Source of the DNA: Dipylidium caninum
Lineage: Eukaryota; Platyhelminthes; Cestoda; Cyclophyllidea; Dipylidiidae
Assembly: GCA_017562135.1 (NCBI GenBank)
Contig: QEYB01001053.1
Coordinates: forward strand, 620,001-684,000
Direction: 5' to 3'
DNA length: 64,000 bases
Shown: in pieces, positions 20,395 through 33,000 of the stretch
Position numbering within the stretch: the first letter of the stretch is position 1
Layout of the letters: each line of letters opens with the position of its first letter
Translations under genes and position numbers: made by a program
Notes under the pieces: model-generated
What the model was told of the DNA's origin: nothing
What the model saw: the letters and a program-made list of their open reading frames with translations, nothing else
Database searches by the model: none

Positions 20395-23300
20395 ATATTT
20401 TTTCCGATGAAGGCGGCGATGATGACACGATTCCAGAACCTGAACCATCCTATGTTAGTTTTTTTCCATTTTTGATATGGTTCATTTTAAAAAAAATTTA
20501 TCCGCTTTTTAAATCTCTACAGAAATTTGGGGACATCAATTGGTCCATGGTTGATGCAATATTGATATCAAATTCTCACAGCCTTGTCATGCTCCCCTAC
20601 ATAACGGAAATGAAAAATTTTAGAGGAAAAGTACTCACACCAGCACCCGTCTTGAGATTTGGAAAGTAATTTTGTTTTTAATTTTGTGAAACAATCTTGA
20701 TAGGGTTTTGATCGACGACCTCTTGAGTAATGCTCAAAATCTTTCTTCTGCCGCAATTAAAAAAGCACATCAAAAGTTAGATAAATTTAGGAATGTACTG
20801 TTGTAATAGATCACCAGCCAGCAAAAGATATCTGCTCCGTTATACCAAAAATGAAGCCACAGACGCGCTGTCGAAAGTGCAGACACTCGCCTATCATGAA
20901 TATGTCGTAAGCATCCTCGGTAGTGCATCACCTTGTATTTAGGACCTTTTCGGCCTTATGAAAGTGAAATGCGTCTCAGCTGGATATGAAATTGGCAGTG
21001 CTAATTGGATACTCAAGACTGATAACGAAAAACTGGGTTACATCTCCCGTTCTTCTCTTCACAGATCATTTCCAATGGTAAGCGGAATATCCTCCCTTAA
21101 TAGCCTTACCCTATCAGCCAATGGATTTTTCTGAGTTCAAAGAGATCGACGTTCTTATTATCGGGGCTGTAAATATGTCAGAGTGTCTTCCCTTCGAGGC
21201 AGCTTTGGAGCACTTTAAAATCGTAACAGGTGCGAGTCTATTATCTAATTTGTTGATCGGTCTATTGGTCACAGCACAAACGTTGGCTCGTGGTGGTCAC
21301 GTAATGCTTCCTATCCTGCCTTCTGGTCTGATATTCCACATCCTCGAAGCTGTGGCCGCAGCTAAGGAGGAATTCGATGGCAACCTTCTTGCTGAATTCG
21401 ACAAACCAACCGCTACAGCCGTTTCCAATGCGACAGGTTCTGGAGGTGGAGGAGGCGGAGGAGGAGGAGAGAAGGCAGCACCAAGAGGTGGTGTTTCCTT
21501 GGTAGGGAAGGTGGCCAAATGTCCGTCTCTATTTATCTCGTCCGAGGCAAAAGCCAGTCTAGCTTATGCCAATGCCTCAGGCGAATGGCTGGCTGCTGAT
21601 CGCGAGTCCGCGCTCTATACAGCGGAATCGCCCTCCGTTTTGATGCAGTGAGTTTCTCATACGTCACGTCAACTTACAAAATTGGTTCTTTTAGTTTTAT
21701 TAGCCTTAAACAAACCATATACTCATTACTTAAAGGTCTAATACGAATTTAGAAATCGGTTGTCCACTTTCTGATGTCTCTTTACGATAATGCTGCTCAA
21801 GCGTTAAGCTGAGTTATTCTCGAGTTCGGAGACGTCTTTTTCTCACCTCATTTCCCCGACTTACTGAGTTGTACTACCAACATAGAAGTCTCCGCGTGGT
21901 TTTAATATCGAACTTTTTATTTTTTTTTCTGTTTCCTCTCACTTGCTCTCGCGGCGCCTATTTGAGTCGTTATTAGATGAAGCCTAATTTCCTTAAATTT
22001 TCCATGTGCTAAGGGTCTTATCACCATTGTAAACATTTCTATGTCAATTAAGTTTGCCAAAATTCCTTTTTTAATAGGTTGATTTTTAAATTTTGATCAA
22101 GCTTCATTGACCCTTCTCTTGTGCGTTTTCTTCATAAATTATGATACCTCATTGCTGTTGTTTCTTCAATTCTGCCAAATACTTTACAACTAGAAATTGT
22201 GCTCGCAGTGGGTATTAATATCATTATTTTGGCGTTTTTCTCTATATAAATGTAGCTACCTAAAAATAATCCTTCCATTGTAACGAGGATTGCTTTCGCG
22301 GTGAAAACTCTTTTAAGGGGCGATGTTAATACCTCAGATTTCTCTCTTGATATACCTAACACTTCATGTTTACTCGATTAATGTCGCACTAAAAGCTAGA
22401 ATTGCTTCTATTACTTCTGCCATTTGGAGTAATTTTGTTTGTTTTCGGAAGACGACCAAAACAGGACAAGTTTTTTTATGTGACCCGCTATGTTTAGCTT
22501 TCTTCCGCGGTGCGGACAACGAGAGTGTTATATCAATTATCTGCTTAAAGCTACTCTCTTGCCACTGAGAATCAACTCCCACTAAATGGGGGAATATTCC
22601 CTTCCAACTAGCGCTTACTTTTACCGAAATTGTTTTTTCGTTTGAGAAAATGTTACATGAGACCCGGAACAGGTTTTCTCCAAAAAAGCCGTTCTTGCGC
22701 CTATTAGTAGTGGGGAGTCTAACACTTTCACATGCTCTCTTACACGGTCCAGTGGGTTCGCAATGGCCACCTCGCCGCCCTGGCTTCGTTACACTCGACA
22801 CCGAGCCAGCAGACGGGCGGCGGGAGCGGAGGCGAGAAGGGGAGCGCCTCATGGGCTGAGGGGGGTCTGTGGCCCCCCTACCCCTCTGTCTTTCTCGCCA
22901 GTCACCCCAGTTGCCGCGTGGGGCCCGCTCTGCACCTCATTCGCGCGCTTCTGCTAGGCGCCGGCAGGCAACAGCCGCCGCAACAACAACACCGCTTCTC
23001 CAACCTCAATTCCCTCATCCTCGTTCAGTCAGATGAATTTAGGTGAGTGGCAGCTGCTTTCTCCTCACCACGTCAACCCTGCCACGGTATTCGCTTGTAT
23101 CAAATACAAATTAAACCTTTATCCTTGTTGTTTTCATCTTTTGATTTACCACAACCTTTTCCGTACAAAACGCGCAGACATGGCTTTATCAAAGGTGGTA
23201 GAGCTTAAACCTTAAGCCTCCCGCTTTCATGTGTAACGCCGCGTTGAGGAGTGGGGCGGAGAGAGCTCAACTGTGTCACGCTTCCTTTATCCCCTTCCTG

Positions 23301-25133
23301 CTCTTCTTACTCGACGAATAGTCAGAAGAGGCTGAAGCCAAACGGACGACTGCGGAAGCTCCTGGAGCCCCTGAGGGGCACTGGGGAGGCGGCAGCGGAC
23401 TTGGGTGAGGACGAGAGCATCCTCGGACTTCCCGTCTGTCGCATGGGCGTGGGTCTCACCGCCTATTGGCTACCGCTGCGGTCGGACATTTCAGCGGCCC
23501 AATTGCCTACATTGCTGGGCAACTGTGGCATCCCCAGGCAGGCGCTCGTGATCCCCCACGAAGCCTGCCAAGGCGGCACGGCTTCAGTCCCCTTCGTACG
23601 TGCTTCCATTTATTCAAACGTGTCCTTGTGGTAATACAAGTTAAAGTGTGGACTGAAGCGAAAAGAAGGGCAGTCGTAGAACGCAAGGGAATTAGTGGGG
23701 CGAATTCGGGGGCTGTCAATTTCGTCTCAGACTGCCACCTTGAGACAACACGGACAGGGCGCATTTTTTGCATAATTGCGTGAATATCACTCCAACTTTC
23801 TCATTTGCGCCGAATTTTCACCTTTTTTTGTCCAAGTCCTACCATAAAGGCGGGCGAGACGAAACCGCAACAGATGAGGGTATTTTGAGCTCTTAGGTTA
23901 CATTTCCTCTTGTGGTTGATTTGCCACCACCGACACTAGTGACAGGCACTGCGTTAATGCTCAAATGCGCATCCGGCAAATCTCGCCTTTTTGTGATTTC
24001 CGCTTCTGCCTAATTTATACCACCTCGAAAGCGCTGGCAAAAGTCTGTGCTTCTGAGCCGCGGAGCTGGAGGCCTGTCATAAAAATATTTGGCATGACCT
24101 GTGGATGAGAAAAGGCCGCTTTCTTTTTTATATGTTTCTTTGGCCCAGGATGCAAGGGCAATTGGTCGGCTACAGAGCTTAAACATCAAGTTGGAGGCGC
24201 CGTCCATGGTTGACGTGCTCGTCGAGCCTGAGTTACTTTCGTCGATGGCCGCCATGGCGGTCACCGCCACTCCTGCTGCTGATGCCACCACCGCCGCCGC
24301 CGCCGCAGAAGTCGCCTCTACCTCTGCCGACAAGGAACCGCGAGGTGGATCCTCCACTCACGTGGCTTTGGTTGAGGGACGATTGTGTTTTCGCGACGGT
24401 AGGCCTCTCAAAATGCACCTGCTGTTGCCGCTTTCTTTCACGCCGTGCCTCGTACGCTCGTTCCGAGGATTTTGGACAGCGAGGGGTCTTAAAGTTGCCC
24501 GCACCCCCGTGGTTCATCTTCTCGTGAATGGTGCTTTTCACTTTCCTCACAGGCAAATACCGTCTCGAGCCCATGGAATCAAATATACGACAGATCCTGG
24601 ACGAGAAGTCCTCCTTGATGCACCCCGTCCCTTCACCGCCGACTTCGCCGAAGCGTCCCTCCAGTCCGTCAGTCTCGACTTCTGCCCCCTCCCCGTCGAC
24701 CACGGCCACGACGGAGGCGGGGGGGGCAGCGCTGGGCGCCTACCGGCTGCTCTTGACAAAGGCGTCGGGCAAGGGGGAGGTGGCGGTGGATGCAGAGAGG
24801 CTGGTGAAACACCTCACCGAGTCGGGCGTTACAGGTGCCAAGGTGATTTCGGAACGGCCCTCCTCGAGTCCTTCCTCTCCACGCACCGTCACCTCCACCA
24901 CCGACTACCACCGCACCTCCTGCCGCCCGTCGGGGCCACTTCGAAGAGCACTGCTCTCATCGTCTTCGTACGTAGCCTCCTCCCCAATTGACATTTCCTC
25001 TCTCCCCTTCGACGTTAGTTCGCCTTCTGACATCACCGCCGCGGCCAAGAGGGGAGCCATTCCGGGCTCATCAGAGTCTGTTGCAGGGTTTTTTTATCCC
25101 AACCACGGGGACGTGGCCCGGACCACGCCATAA
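20395..25133 (+). CDS. INTS9: Integrator complex subunit 9 (5' exons not found)
   Basis: Ten exons read as INTS9: 20395-20453, 20523-20665, 20704-20775, 20810-20906, 20943-21077, 21118-21647, about 22806-23042, 23322-23595, 24149-24398 and 24553-25133. INTS9 is the inactive metallo-beta-lactamase/beta-CASP partner of the INTS11 endonuclease in the Integrator complex, which cleaves snRNA and other nascent transcripts. Matching stretches include VDAILISNSHSLVMLPYITE (catalytic HxHxDH lost, as in the family), SAGYEIGSANWILK, FKIVTGASL and YPSVFLASHPS. The introns at 20666, 20776, 20907 and 21078 are 38, 34, 36 and 40 bases. The first 90 or so residues lie in exons I could not find. The acceptor near 22806 was chosen for phase; a stronger-looking one at 22753 would shift the frame. 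The C-terminal part is Ser/Pro-rich and poorly conserved, and the last 60 codons are uncertain. Confidence 0.85.
21648..22805 (+). other. INTS9 intron (about 1.16 kb)
   Basis: AT-rich intron starting GTGAGT. I see no second gene inside it. A small extra exon here is possible, since the phase across this intron could be satisfied only with a non-obvious acceptor. Confidence 0.4.
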
Positions 25134-28100
25134 AATTTTTCCCAATTCACTTTCCTGCCGTTAATTAACATCCGAGGAGTTACACCGGGCATTTAGCTGA
25201 TCCGAGTTCGGGAATTGCGTGAGTAAATTGCGCGAAACCTCAGTCCTTTTATCTTCGCGTTTTTATAGGATTCTTCTCCCTCTTCTTCCCCTTCTTCTTC
25301 CTCTTTTTCTTCTTCTTCCGGCGTGAGTCATTCCAAATATTATCTGCTATCGAGACGAGCTGCTTCCCTCGTTCTGCTCCGCCCGTTGCCCTCCCGACGA
25401 AGTTGAACCGTCCCCGAGCGTAGCCGTTTTTAGCCTGCTTTTGACTTTTTAGCCGAATACGACAACGACAATCCTGCTGACGGGGGGGGACCAGCCACAT
25501 CACGTGCCAGGACGAGGGGACACGAGTGGCCATCCGGAACTCCCTCCTCGCCTGCACCCCCCACATGGTTGCTCTCCCGGGTGCCGCCACCACGACCGCC
25601 ATCACAGCGGCCACCACGACCACGACAACCACCACCGCGGTCGCCGCCTCCACTACCACCACCGCCTCCTCTTCTGCGGCCCACTGATTGGTTTGTTGGC
25701 TTGATTCCTCTCTCCCTCGCTCTCTCGTTCTCTGCAAACGCCCAAGCGAATCCTTCCTCTTCCCCGCTTCGCCATTCCGAGAGTGGAGTGGGGGAGGAGG
25801 ACACGCGCGGTCGCGCAGTTCATTCTTTTGTACTCTTCCCGCATCCGCTTTCCCCCTCCCGCCCCCACCACCCCTTGCTCTTGTACTATAAGGCACGTCT
25901 GTGTTACATGAACGATGTGAAAAGCACGGCTCTCTCGTTCTCTCTCTGCCTCTGGCCTACCTGCCAAAAAACCGCTTCAGTTGAAGTTTTTCCCCCTCAA
26001 AGGGCGATGGGTCGCGGGTAGCAACATGGCCATACCGACTGCTCCGCTTTCCTCCGAAATGGAGGCAAACCTCGGAAGTGTCCTCGTTGAACGAATAGTG
26101 GATACGTCGGGCGCTTTCTTCTCGACTCTCGCGCCCAGGTGCTTGGCTGTGTAGGCTTGTTGGATGGGGGTGGAGCACATGAAGGGATCCTTGGACGCCT
26201 CCGCGGTTCTGGAGTCGAAGTAGTTATTAAGTTGGCAATTATGAAATGGGTGTAAACTTATAAGAAGACAAAAGGCGCTACTCTGCTGAACGGGCAAATC
26301 ACGCAGGCCTTTTTGGGAGAAATTCTAACACTTTCCAGTAATTACGGAAGGCTCGGTGAAATTTCAGTTGAATAAGAGGAATGTGGGAGTTATTTTGTCA
26401 ACGGCATGGCTGATTCTTACTTTTAACCCCAGTTGACGAATGGTCCCCTGTGTGCGTGGATAGGATTCCACAGTCGTCCTCACTTCCTCCTTCCCCCTCT
26501 CGTCAACACGGCCCAGTGGTCTTCCTCGACGGCACTCGCATCGCCAGAACGACATTTTTGGAGATAACATCGCGCTCTCCTTTTTTTCCATAAGTGAATC
26601 CATCTCCGAATGCCTCATTAATGTTTCTCAAAGCCGGTTGAGCTTCGCTACCATTTAGTCTGAACTCATGTGAGAAAGGTGGATGTAACTCGTGTTTTCC
26701 CTACCTGGTTTCTGTTAAACATAAAATAAAAACGGGGTGTATAAACACGGAAAAGTTTTATCAACTGAGTTAGAGGAACTCCGTCGAAATTTGTAAATAA
26801 AAAAACCGGGCGCCCGTTACAATGTACCACTTCCGGTGGCGTCCCAACACAGTCTAAACAACGAACGCCCATTTCGCAGACCTGCCTCCCCGCCCCGGAT
26901 GGCGTCGGCGGGGTGAAGTGGCGGGGGATGAGGAGCTCACGTCGACGCTGTCGGTGTACGATGTGAGAGGGTGGAGGCAGACACTCGTCCCCACCAAACC
27001 CCGCATTCCCATGACGCTGTCAACAATTCCTGAGCTTTGCCGCTCGAGGAAGTCTCCGCGGTTGGACACTTTTGTGACAATGCAATCTATTCCAGGCTAT
27101 TTATTTTTTTTTCGATTTACACTTGGAGTCTAGTAGAAAACGGGGAGGGGGAGAAGGTCAGAATTGGCTCTTGAGCTGCTCTCCTTTGCCTTTTTATGTG
27201 TGGGAGAAGGGAGCCAAGGGGGACACAAGACGAGGTGTAGTGCGCGGCACGTCGCAGACAGGCAATGGGGGTAAAAGAGGTCGTTGGGGCATGTGGCCGT
27301 GTTCGTTGACCCACCTTCATTCATTTGGTTCCCCCAAGGGTGGGTGACGAGGCAACCGCCCCTTCGGTACGGGCCCATTTACGAGGATTTTTGCATTTCG
27401 TGGTGGCAGGGCACACAGCCTTCATAAAATTGCCGTCCCACCAGTTTTAATGGTGTGCCAAAAAGACTCCCCCCCCGCGGCTCAGCTAATGAGTTAAAAC
27501 GGGTTCCGCTTGCAACGGTAGCCATTCTCACCTTTTCTACACTCGCCTTCGGCGTACCGACCGGCCATCGGAGACGAGACAGCATCGGACAGCGCTGGCA
27601 GCGACAGACGCGGCTGGACGACTTACCTCAAGCCATCGCCGATCGCGGTTAAAAACGGAAACCATAACAGCCACTCGTAATCCGGAAGAGGGTTTCACAC
27701 TCGTCTCCCTCGACGCCCTCGAGACCCGCCATTGCATTGCGGTGGTCTCAATTTGGCCCCATTCGAGGGAAGGAAAGGCCTCCTGGTGGCTAAACTGTCT
27801 CAGCTTTGTCCAACTCCCGCTCTACTCGCAATTTATGCTCGATTTTACGAAATTATACACTGATTCAGGCTGTTAATGTAGGAGGGAGTTTTGCCCGGGG
27901 GCCTCACATCAGCAAGAGGTGCAGACACGTTCCCCATCGGTCAGAAGTGTCAAGAGACCTCGCTCCACTCGGAGCCCGCCACAAGGACTGCCGGCTCAAC
28001 TGCAACGTGTTGGCTGGTGCAGAGAGTCACCCTCAAAAATTACTCCCCCAAGCTCTCTCGCGTTATAGGGAAGAAGACAACTGAAATCACTTAAATAAAT

Positions 28101-30035
28101 TTTAAAGCTCTAGTGGACACCGGTGGAAGAGGTGGAGTGTCAAGTTGCAAGACTGCCGCGGGGCGGCGACACCAGACTCGTCTCTCGCGGTTTATCACTT
28201 TGATGCTTTGCCAGAGGAGTCAAGTCGAACCGGCGGATGATTTAGCTGGGGAAATTATCAACTCCCGAGAGTTGAGGCAAAAAATCGTGTATTTAACCAC
28301 GAAGATATCTCGTGTCAGCGTGTCAGCCGACCCGCTGAAAGGAGAATAAGTAGAGGGTGTGGAAGACCTCCTCCACTCAGGTTTGGCAATCAACAAACCC
28401 CGCCGCATTACCCTAATCCGTGGGAATATCATCAGTAATTGTGAACTCAAGTGCTCTGCATTCACACTTTATTTGGGTCCCATGCTACGACGTCTACCAC
28501 ACCGCGTGTCGTACGCCAAGCGACGAACAACTGACGCCAAACTCGAGTTCGAACAGGAGCGCCGAGAGAAACAACGCGCTGCCAGAAACAGAGTGGCCTG
28601 GAAGAGAAGGTGGCTGGGAATTGGTGGGTCCGGAGAAAGAGAGGGGCTCCACTGCGAAAAAACCGCAAAGTTGGTGGCAAGTGACCCAGACGCCAGTTTC
28701 AATGACAGCACTTCCAAGGACAGGGCAAAACTGACAAAAGAAACTTCAAAAGGGGAAATTAACTACCGGAAACAGCCCCCAGCAAGAGTTTAGAAGTGCC
28801 GAACTGTGAAAGGGCACAAATACTTGATAAAGCCTGGTTGATAGAATTGAGTCCCAAGAGACTCGATCGGGTGGGTTGCCGAGGGCAAATGGAGGAGCAT
28901 GCGTTTTCAAAACGCGGTTTTGCCAAGGACCGGAACCTGACGGCGGCCACGAGTAGCCGCAGCGCAGGTGATGCTTCTCAAAAGGAAAACTACTTAAGGA
29001 GGAAGCAGTCGGGAAACCGTGAGGGCAGCTACTGGCAGACCTTATCGAGTCTCCGCTTCAGGGCGATAAACTCCGAAGTTACCCTCAAGAACACACGCCG
29101 TGGCACGCAGCGGACAAAATCAAACAAACAAAAGGTATTACGAGAGGAAATTTGAGATCGCTAAAGCAGCGAGACGGGATTTGTTCATACTCCACGACGA
29201 GTGAGTAAAATGACATCAACGGAAAAGCATCGACTAGCGATCTGCCAGGGGGGAAAGTGGACAGCCGACGGGGGAAGCGGGACCTGCAAAACAATGACAG
29301 GTTCACCACTCGCCCGGCCTCGTGAACACCTCAACCAGCAGGCGATGCCACGGGGACGACGCAAGCCACTCCACTCACCGCAACCCAACACGTCAACCAA
29401 ACAGGCAAGTGAAATCATTGCACTCTTAATGCTCAAGTATAAAAATAAGATTGATGATAACATGTCTAGAAAAAGGGTAAACAAATGGTCAAATGTGTGT
29501 TTAAGGTGTGCATACAAAGAAGGTGATATCAAAAATAGGCAGTGAGGTAGAGAGTGAGAAAAAAAGGCATACAAGGCAATAAATAAGTGGATGTGATAGA
29601 CAGTCGTCATATTCGCCTTTTCCCTGTCATAACTTCACTTTAATATCAGTAAATGCACCAATAGCAGCGGCAATGAGTAAACAAAAGCAGGCAGGTAATA
29701 TAAAAAAATGAGTAAAAACGAGGACAGCAACCCAACCTAGGTGAGCTCAAACCGGCAGGGGGAGAGAAGAGGGCGGACAGTGTATTGCAAATAAAACGTA
29801 CACACAGAAACAAACACACACGAACGGGGCAAGCTGAACGTCTTCAGGTGGAGGCAGATAACGTCTCTCTTTCTCTCTCTCTCTTTCCCTCTTGCTTCCT
29901 TGTGTGTGTAGAAGGGGTGCGCAGATGGGTGAGTGGACGGCTGGAGCACAGGGCGCAGCCGCTATTTCGCGGAGAGCAGAGAAGGGCGGAATGAACAGCC
30001 ATTGAGTGTGCGGCGGCGCCTGTCCCTCGCACGCC
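25134..30035. other. INTS9 to WTAP convergent interval, no gene confirmed
   Basis: Both flanking genes end here. The sequence includes a TTC/CTT-rich tract at 25270-25320, a CAC/CCA-rich block at 25560-25670 and a CT run at 29868-29890. A minus-strand open segment at about 26878-27067 has coding-like codon use and a possible donor, but no recognisable domain and no partner exon. I see nothing else that holds up. Confidence 0.35.
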
Positions 30036-33000
30036 TCACGTCAGTACGTTGGGCGCCGACGTCGCACTGAGGGGGGCGCTGGGGGCCGGAGTTGCGGGGT
30101 ACGACGAAGACGGCGACGAGACGGAGACCGAGGCGGCGGGTTCCGCATCCTCCGCCTCACTCGATTCAAGAGAAGGGGGCAGGGGCCACTGGGCGGCGCG
30201 GAGCAGGGCTACGCAGCGCTCCGCCGGTGCGGAGGCGGTGGGAGAAGACGACGGAGTAGTCGTGGCAAGGGCGACTGCCAACACCTCGATTGTGGCATGA
30301 GCGATGGAGAGCTGCTGTTGGAGCATCAGTAAAGTGCTAGTAAACACCTCTACCTCCGATTCGACCTCATCAATCAACTCCTCCGTGCCTGTTGGACGAG
30401 CAAGTGAGCAGAAGAAAAAAAAAACAAAACAAAAATGGGTTAATCCATTTCATCAGAGCTTTAAACTTAGACGTACAGTTAGTTTTCGCAAAGGAAGTGA
30501 ACACGCCCTCTAAATTGTTCCAAACGATGGATGGAAAAGCATCTCGATGTCCAATAGCGAAATACACTTAACCATGAGGAAAACAACCGGTTCATTTAAC
30601 CAATTAACCTGCCACATCAGAGGAGATCAAAAATTCAGCTCGGAAGAGATCGCCCGATCCGACTCGGGTTGTCCGCCGCAGTTCTAACTTCGAGTCGAGA
30701 CACACTGCTACCAACTCGACTTTCTTACCGCCTTAAGCGGTTGTGTCGCCTCGGTTTATAGCAGAGAACATGCACAGAGATGATTAATTCCACGAGGAAT
30801 AAGCAGCACCGAGACCAGTCTAAGAGGTCAGTGCTTCAATTTGAAACAGTTTTTATCTATACACCAACTTCAACTGACATGCGTGTGAGTGGAATCCACG
30901 AAAGAACACTCAACTCATTCAAATCGGGTGAACAAAAACACTTTCCTCTATCGTAGCAGCCAGGCTTCCCAGTTAACCAAGTTAGCCAGCCCAAGGCTTC
31001 CGATGAAAAGTATCCTTCCAGTTAGAAAACCAACTGGGGCAAGGGGCAAATTTTGTTTGTTAGACTTCGGGTAAAACATTTCAATGCTGGCAACAAATGT
31101 GAATAGAAGCGGTAGCTCTGATTACTCTCCGACCACGCAGATTCTATTCCGGAGAGGACATGGGGGGGAGGAGAAGGCACAAAGCAGGAATCAGTGCTGT
31201 TCTTGGACAAACCTGGTCCAAATTATTCTTCCAATCAAGGTGGTTCAACAATGGGGCTTCAAGCATGAAAAAGAACACCCTGTGCAATCCAGACACCTTC
31301 TGAGCACGAAGAGATGCGTCGGCATGGGGAAGGAAGGGGAACAAGTAGCTCCGCTTAGCTTGACAAGATTATCCTCGAACGGTAGTTCAAGTAGCTTTAA
31401 ATGATCAACTTCCAATTCGTTTCCAACTAACGCCATGTAAAACCACCAGCATATCAAAAATGGTGGTTAAAGTATTTGGCACACAGATTATCTCACCGTA
31501 ATTGGCATCGGTGATAAAACAATGGAGACGCCTTTGAATGATTCATCATTAAAAGTACGGAAAGGAGCACGCTCTACGACCGCTACAGGTATGAAGAAGC
31601 TTTCGCTACGTCGAAAAAGAGGTAAGTATGCGGAAAAGGCAAAAAAACGGGTTGGTATCAAATTCACCTCAATGGCATTTAAAAGAGATTGAAAAGTCTC
31701 TGCTTCCCCAGAGCCGTTCCGTTTTTGCTCAGGTTTCTAAAATTCCAACCACTTCCTCCATAATCAGGAATTCTCGCAGTTTTCACTTCCACTAGGTATC
31801 AACAGCCATTCACGTAAATATATATGCATGGCAGAAAAGGGAGATAATTCACACCTTCATCAAACAAACCATTTTAGCACTGTAAAAAACGGTTTCATAG
31901 TGGCGAACAACTCACGCGCACTCTCGATCCGCACTCGTTCAATGAAGCGCCGACGCAGACCGATGAGATTGGCAATTTTCGCGGGGCGTCCGCTCTCCTT
32001 CTGTCGTGCCAGCTCCGCGTTCTCAGTCTCCAGAACACGCAACCGACTCATCATTCGCTTCCCGTTTTGACTTAATAAGGAAAAATTGGCATGGACGTTG
32101 ATCCAAAAACAAGCCTGGGGTATAGGGATCCAGAAGTAAGGCGCGAAAGGATGAACTTCACTTAACATTTACACCGGCCCACTTCGTCCTAGAGACTGAC
32201 TTCACCTTTAGCTTCGAGCGAAATAAACGAACTCCAAATTATATGGGAAAAGGCGAAAAAGTGAAGTGAAAAAAAAAATATCCCCGGTAGACGCTACTTG
32301 ACCGTTAGAGGGAATTTGCTCCAGTCCCCATCGCTTTGTTTACTTGCCAGAAGAAGGGCGTCAACCGATTAGCCCCTCATGTTATCGGCAGTTGAAGTCA
32401 TTCACCAAATCTGTCTAACTAAATGACAACCATAAGGATTTTGAAGGGGGATGGTGAAATAACATGCGTCCTTTTGAGTCGTTTTATGCACTACGATGTA
32501 TGATTAATGAGAGCTTATGCCTCTTCTTACCAAATGTCTAATTAGAAGTGGAAAAAGATATGTACACACGAAGGATATGTACACACGAAGAAATGACGGC
32601 TGGTTAGGTGCAGTAGCTTCCCAGAAACCCTAATTAAAACAACCTGCCCTGCCAACAAAGGTGAAAAACTAGAAATGAAAGGACGGCAAATCCCATTCCA
32701 CTACTGGCACTGAGCACCACAAGTCATTTTCAAACTCTTGGGACGAACAAACCTTGAAAAGAGTATGTCATCAAACTAACTGAGTGTATCAGCGCTGTCA
32801 AGACGGCTGTCAGTGGATGCGGACGTATTGGCGACGACGTCTCAATTGATGTTCCCTAGAATGCGCGTTAAAGTTTATCTCATTTACGGGAGAGTGTACG
32901 CCCCAGTGATGGATGGCAAGACCCCCCCATTTTATGTTTGTGTGTAAAAAAATCACATTACAAGGCAGTTACGTTGAAAAAAGAGAAAGCACCACAGAAT

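Noticed and set aside
22754..22957. Alternative frame in the INTS9 exon
   Set aside because: It would follow from the 22753 acceptor but destroys the conserved YPSVFLASHPS match, so the other frame is preferred.
26866..27069. Minus-strand open segment with coding-like codon use
   Set aside because: The donor is weak, the same site also reads as a plus-strand acceptor, and no partner exon or domain was found on either strand.
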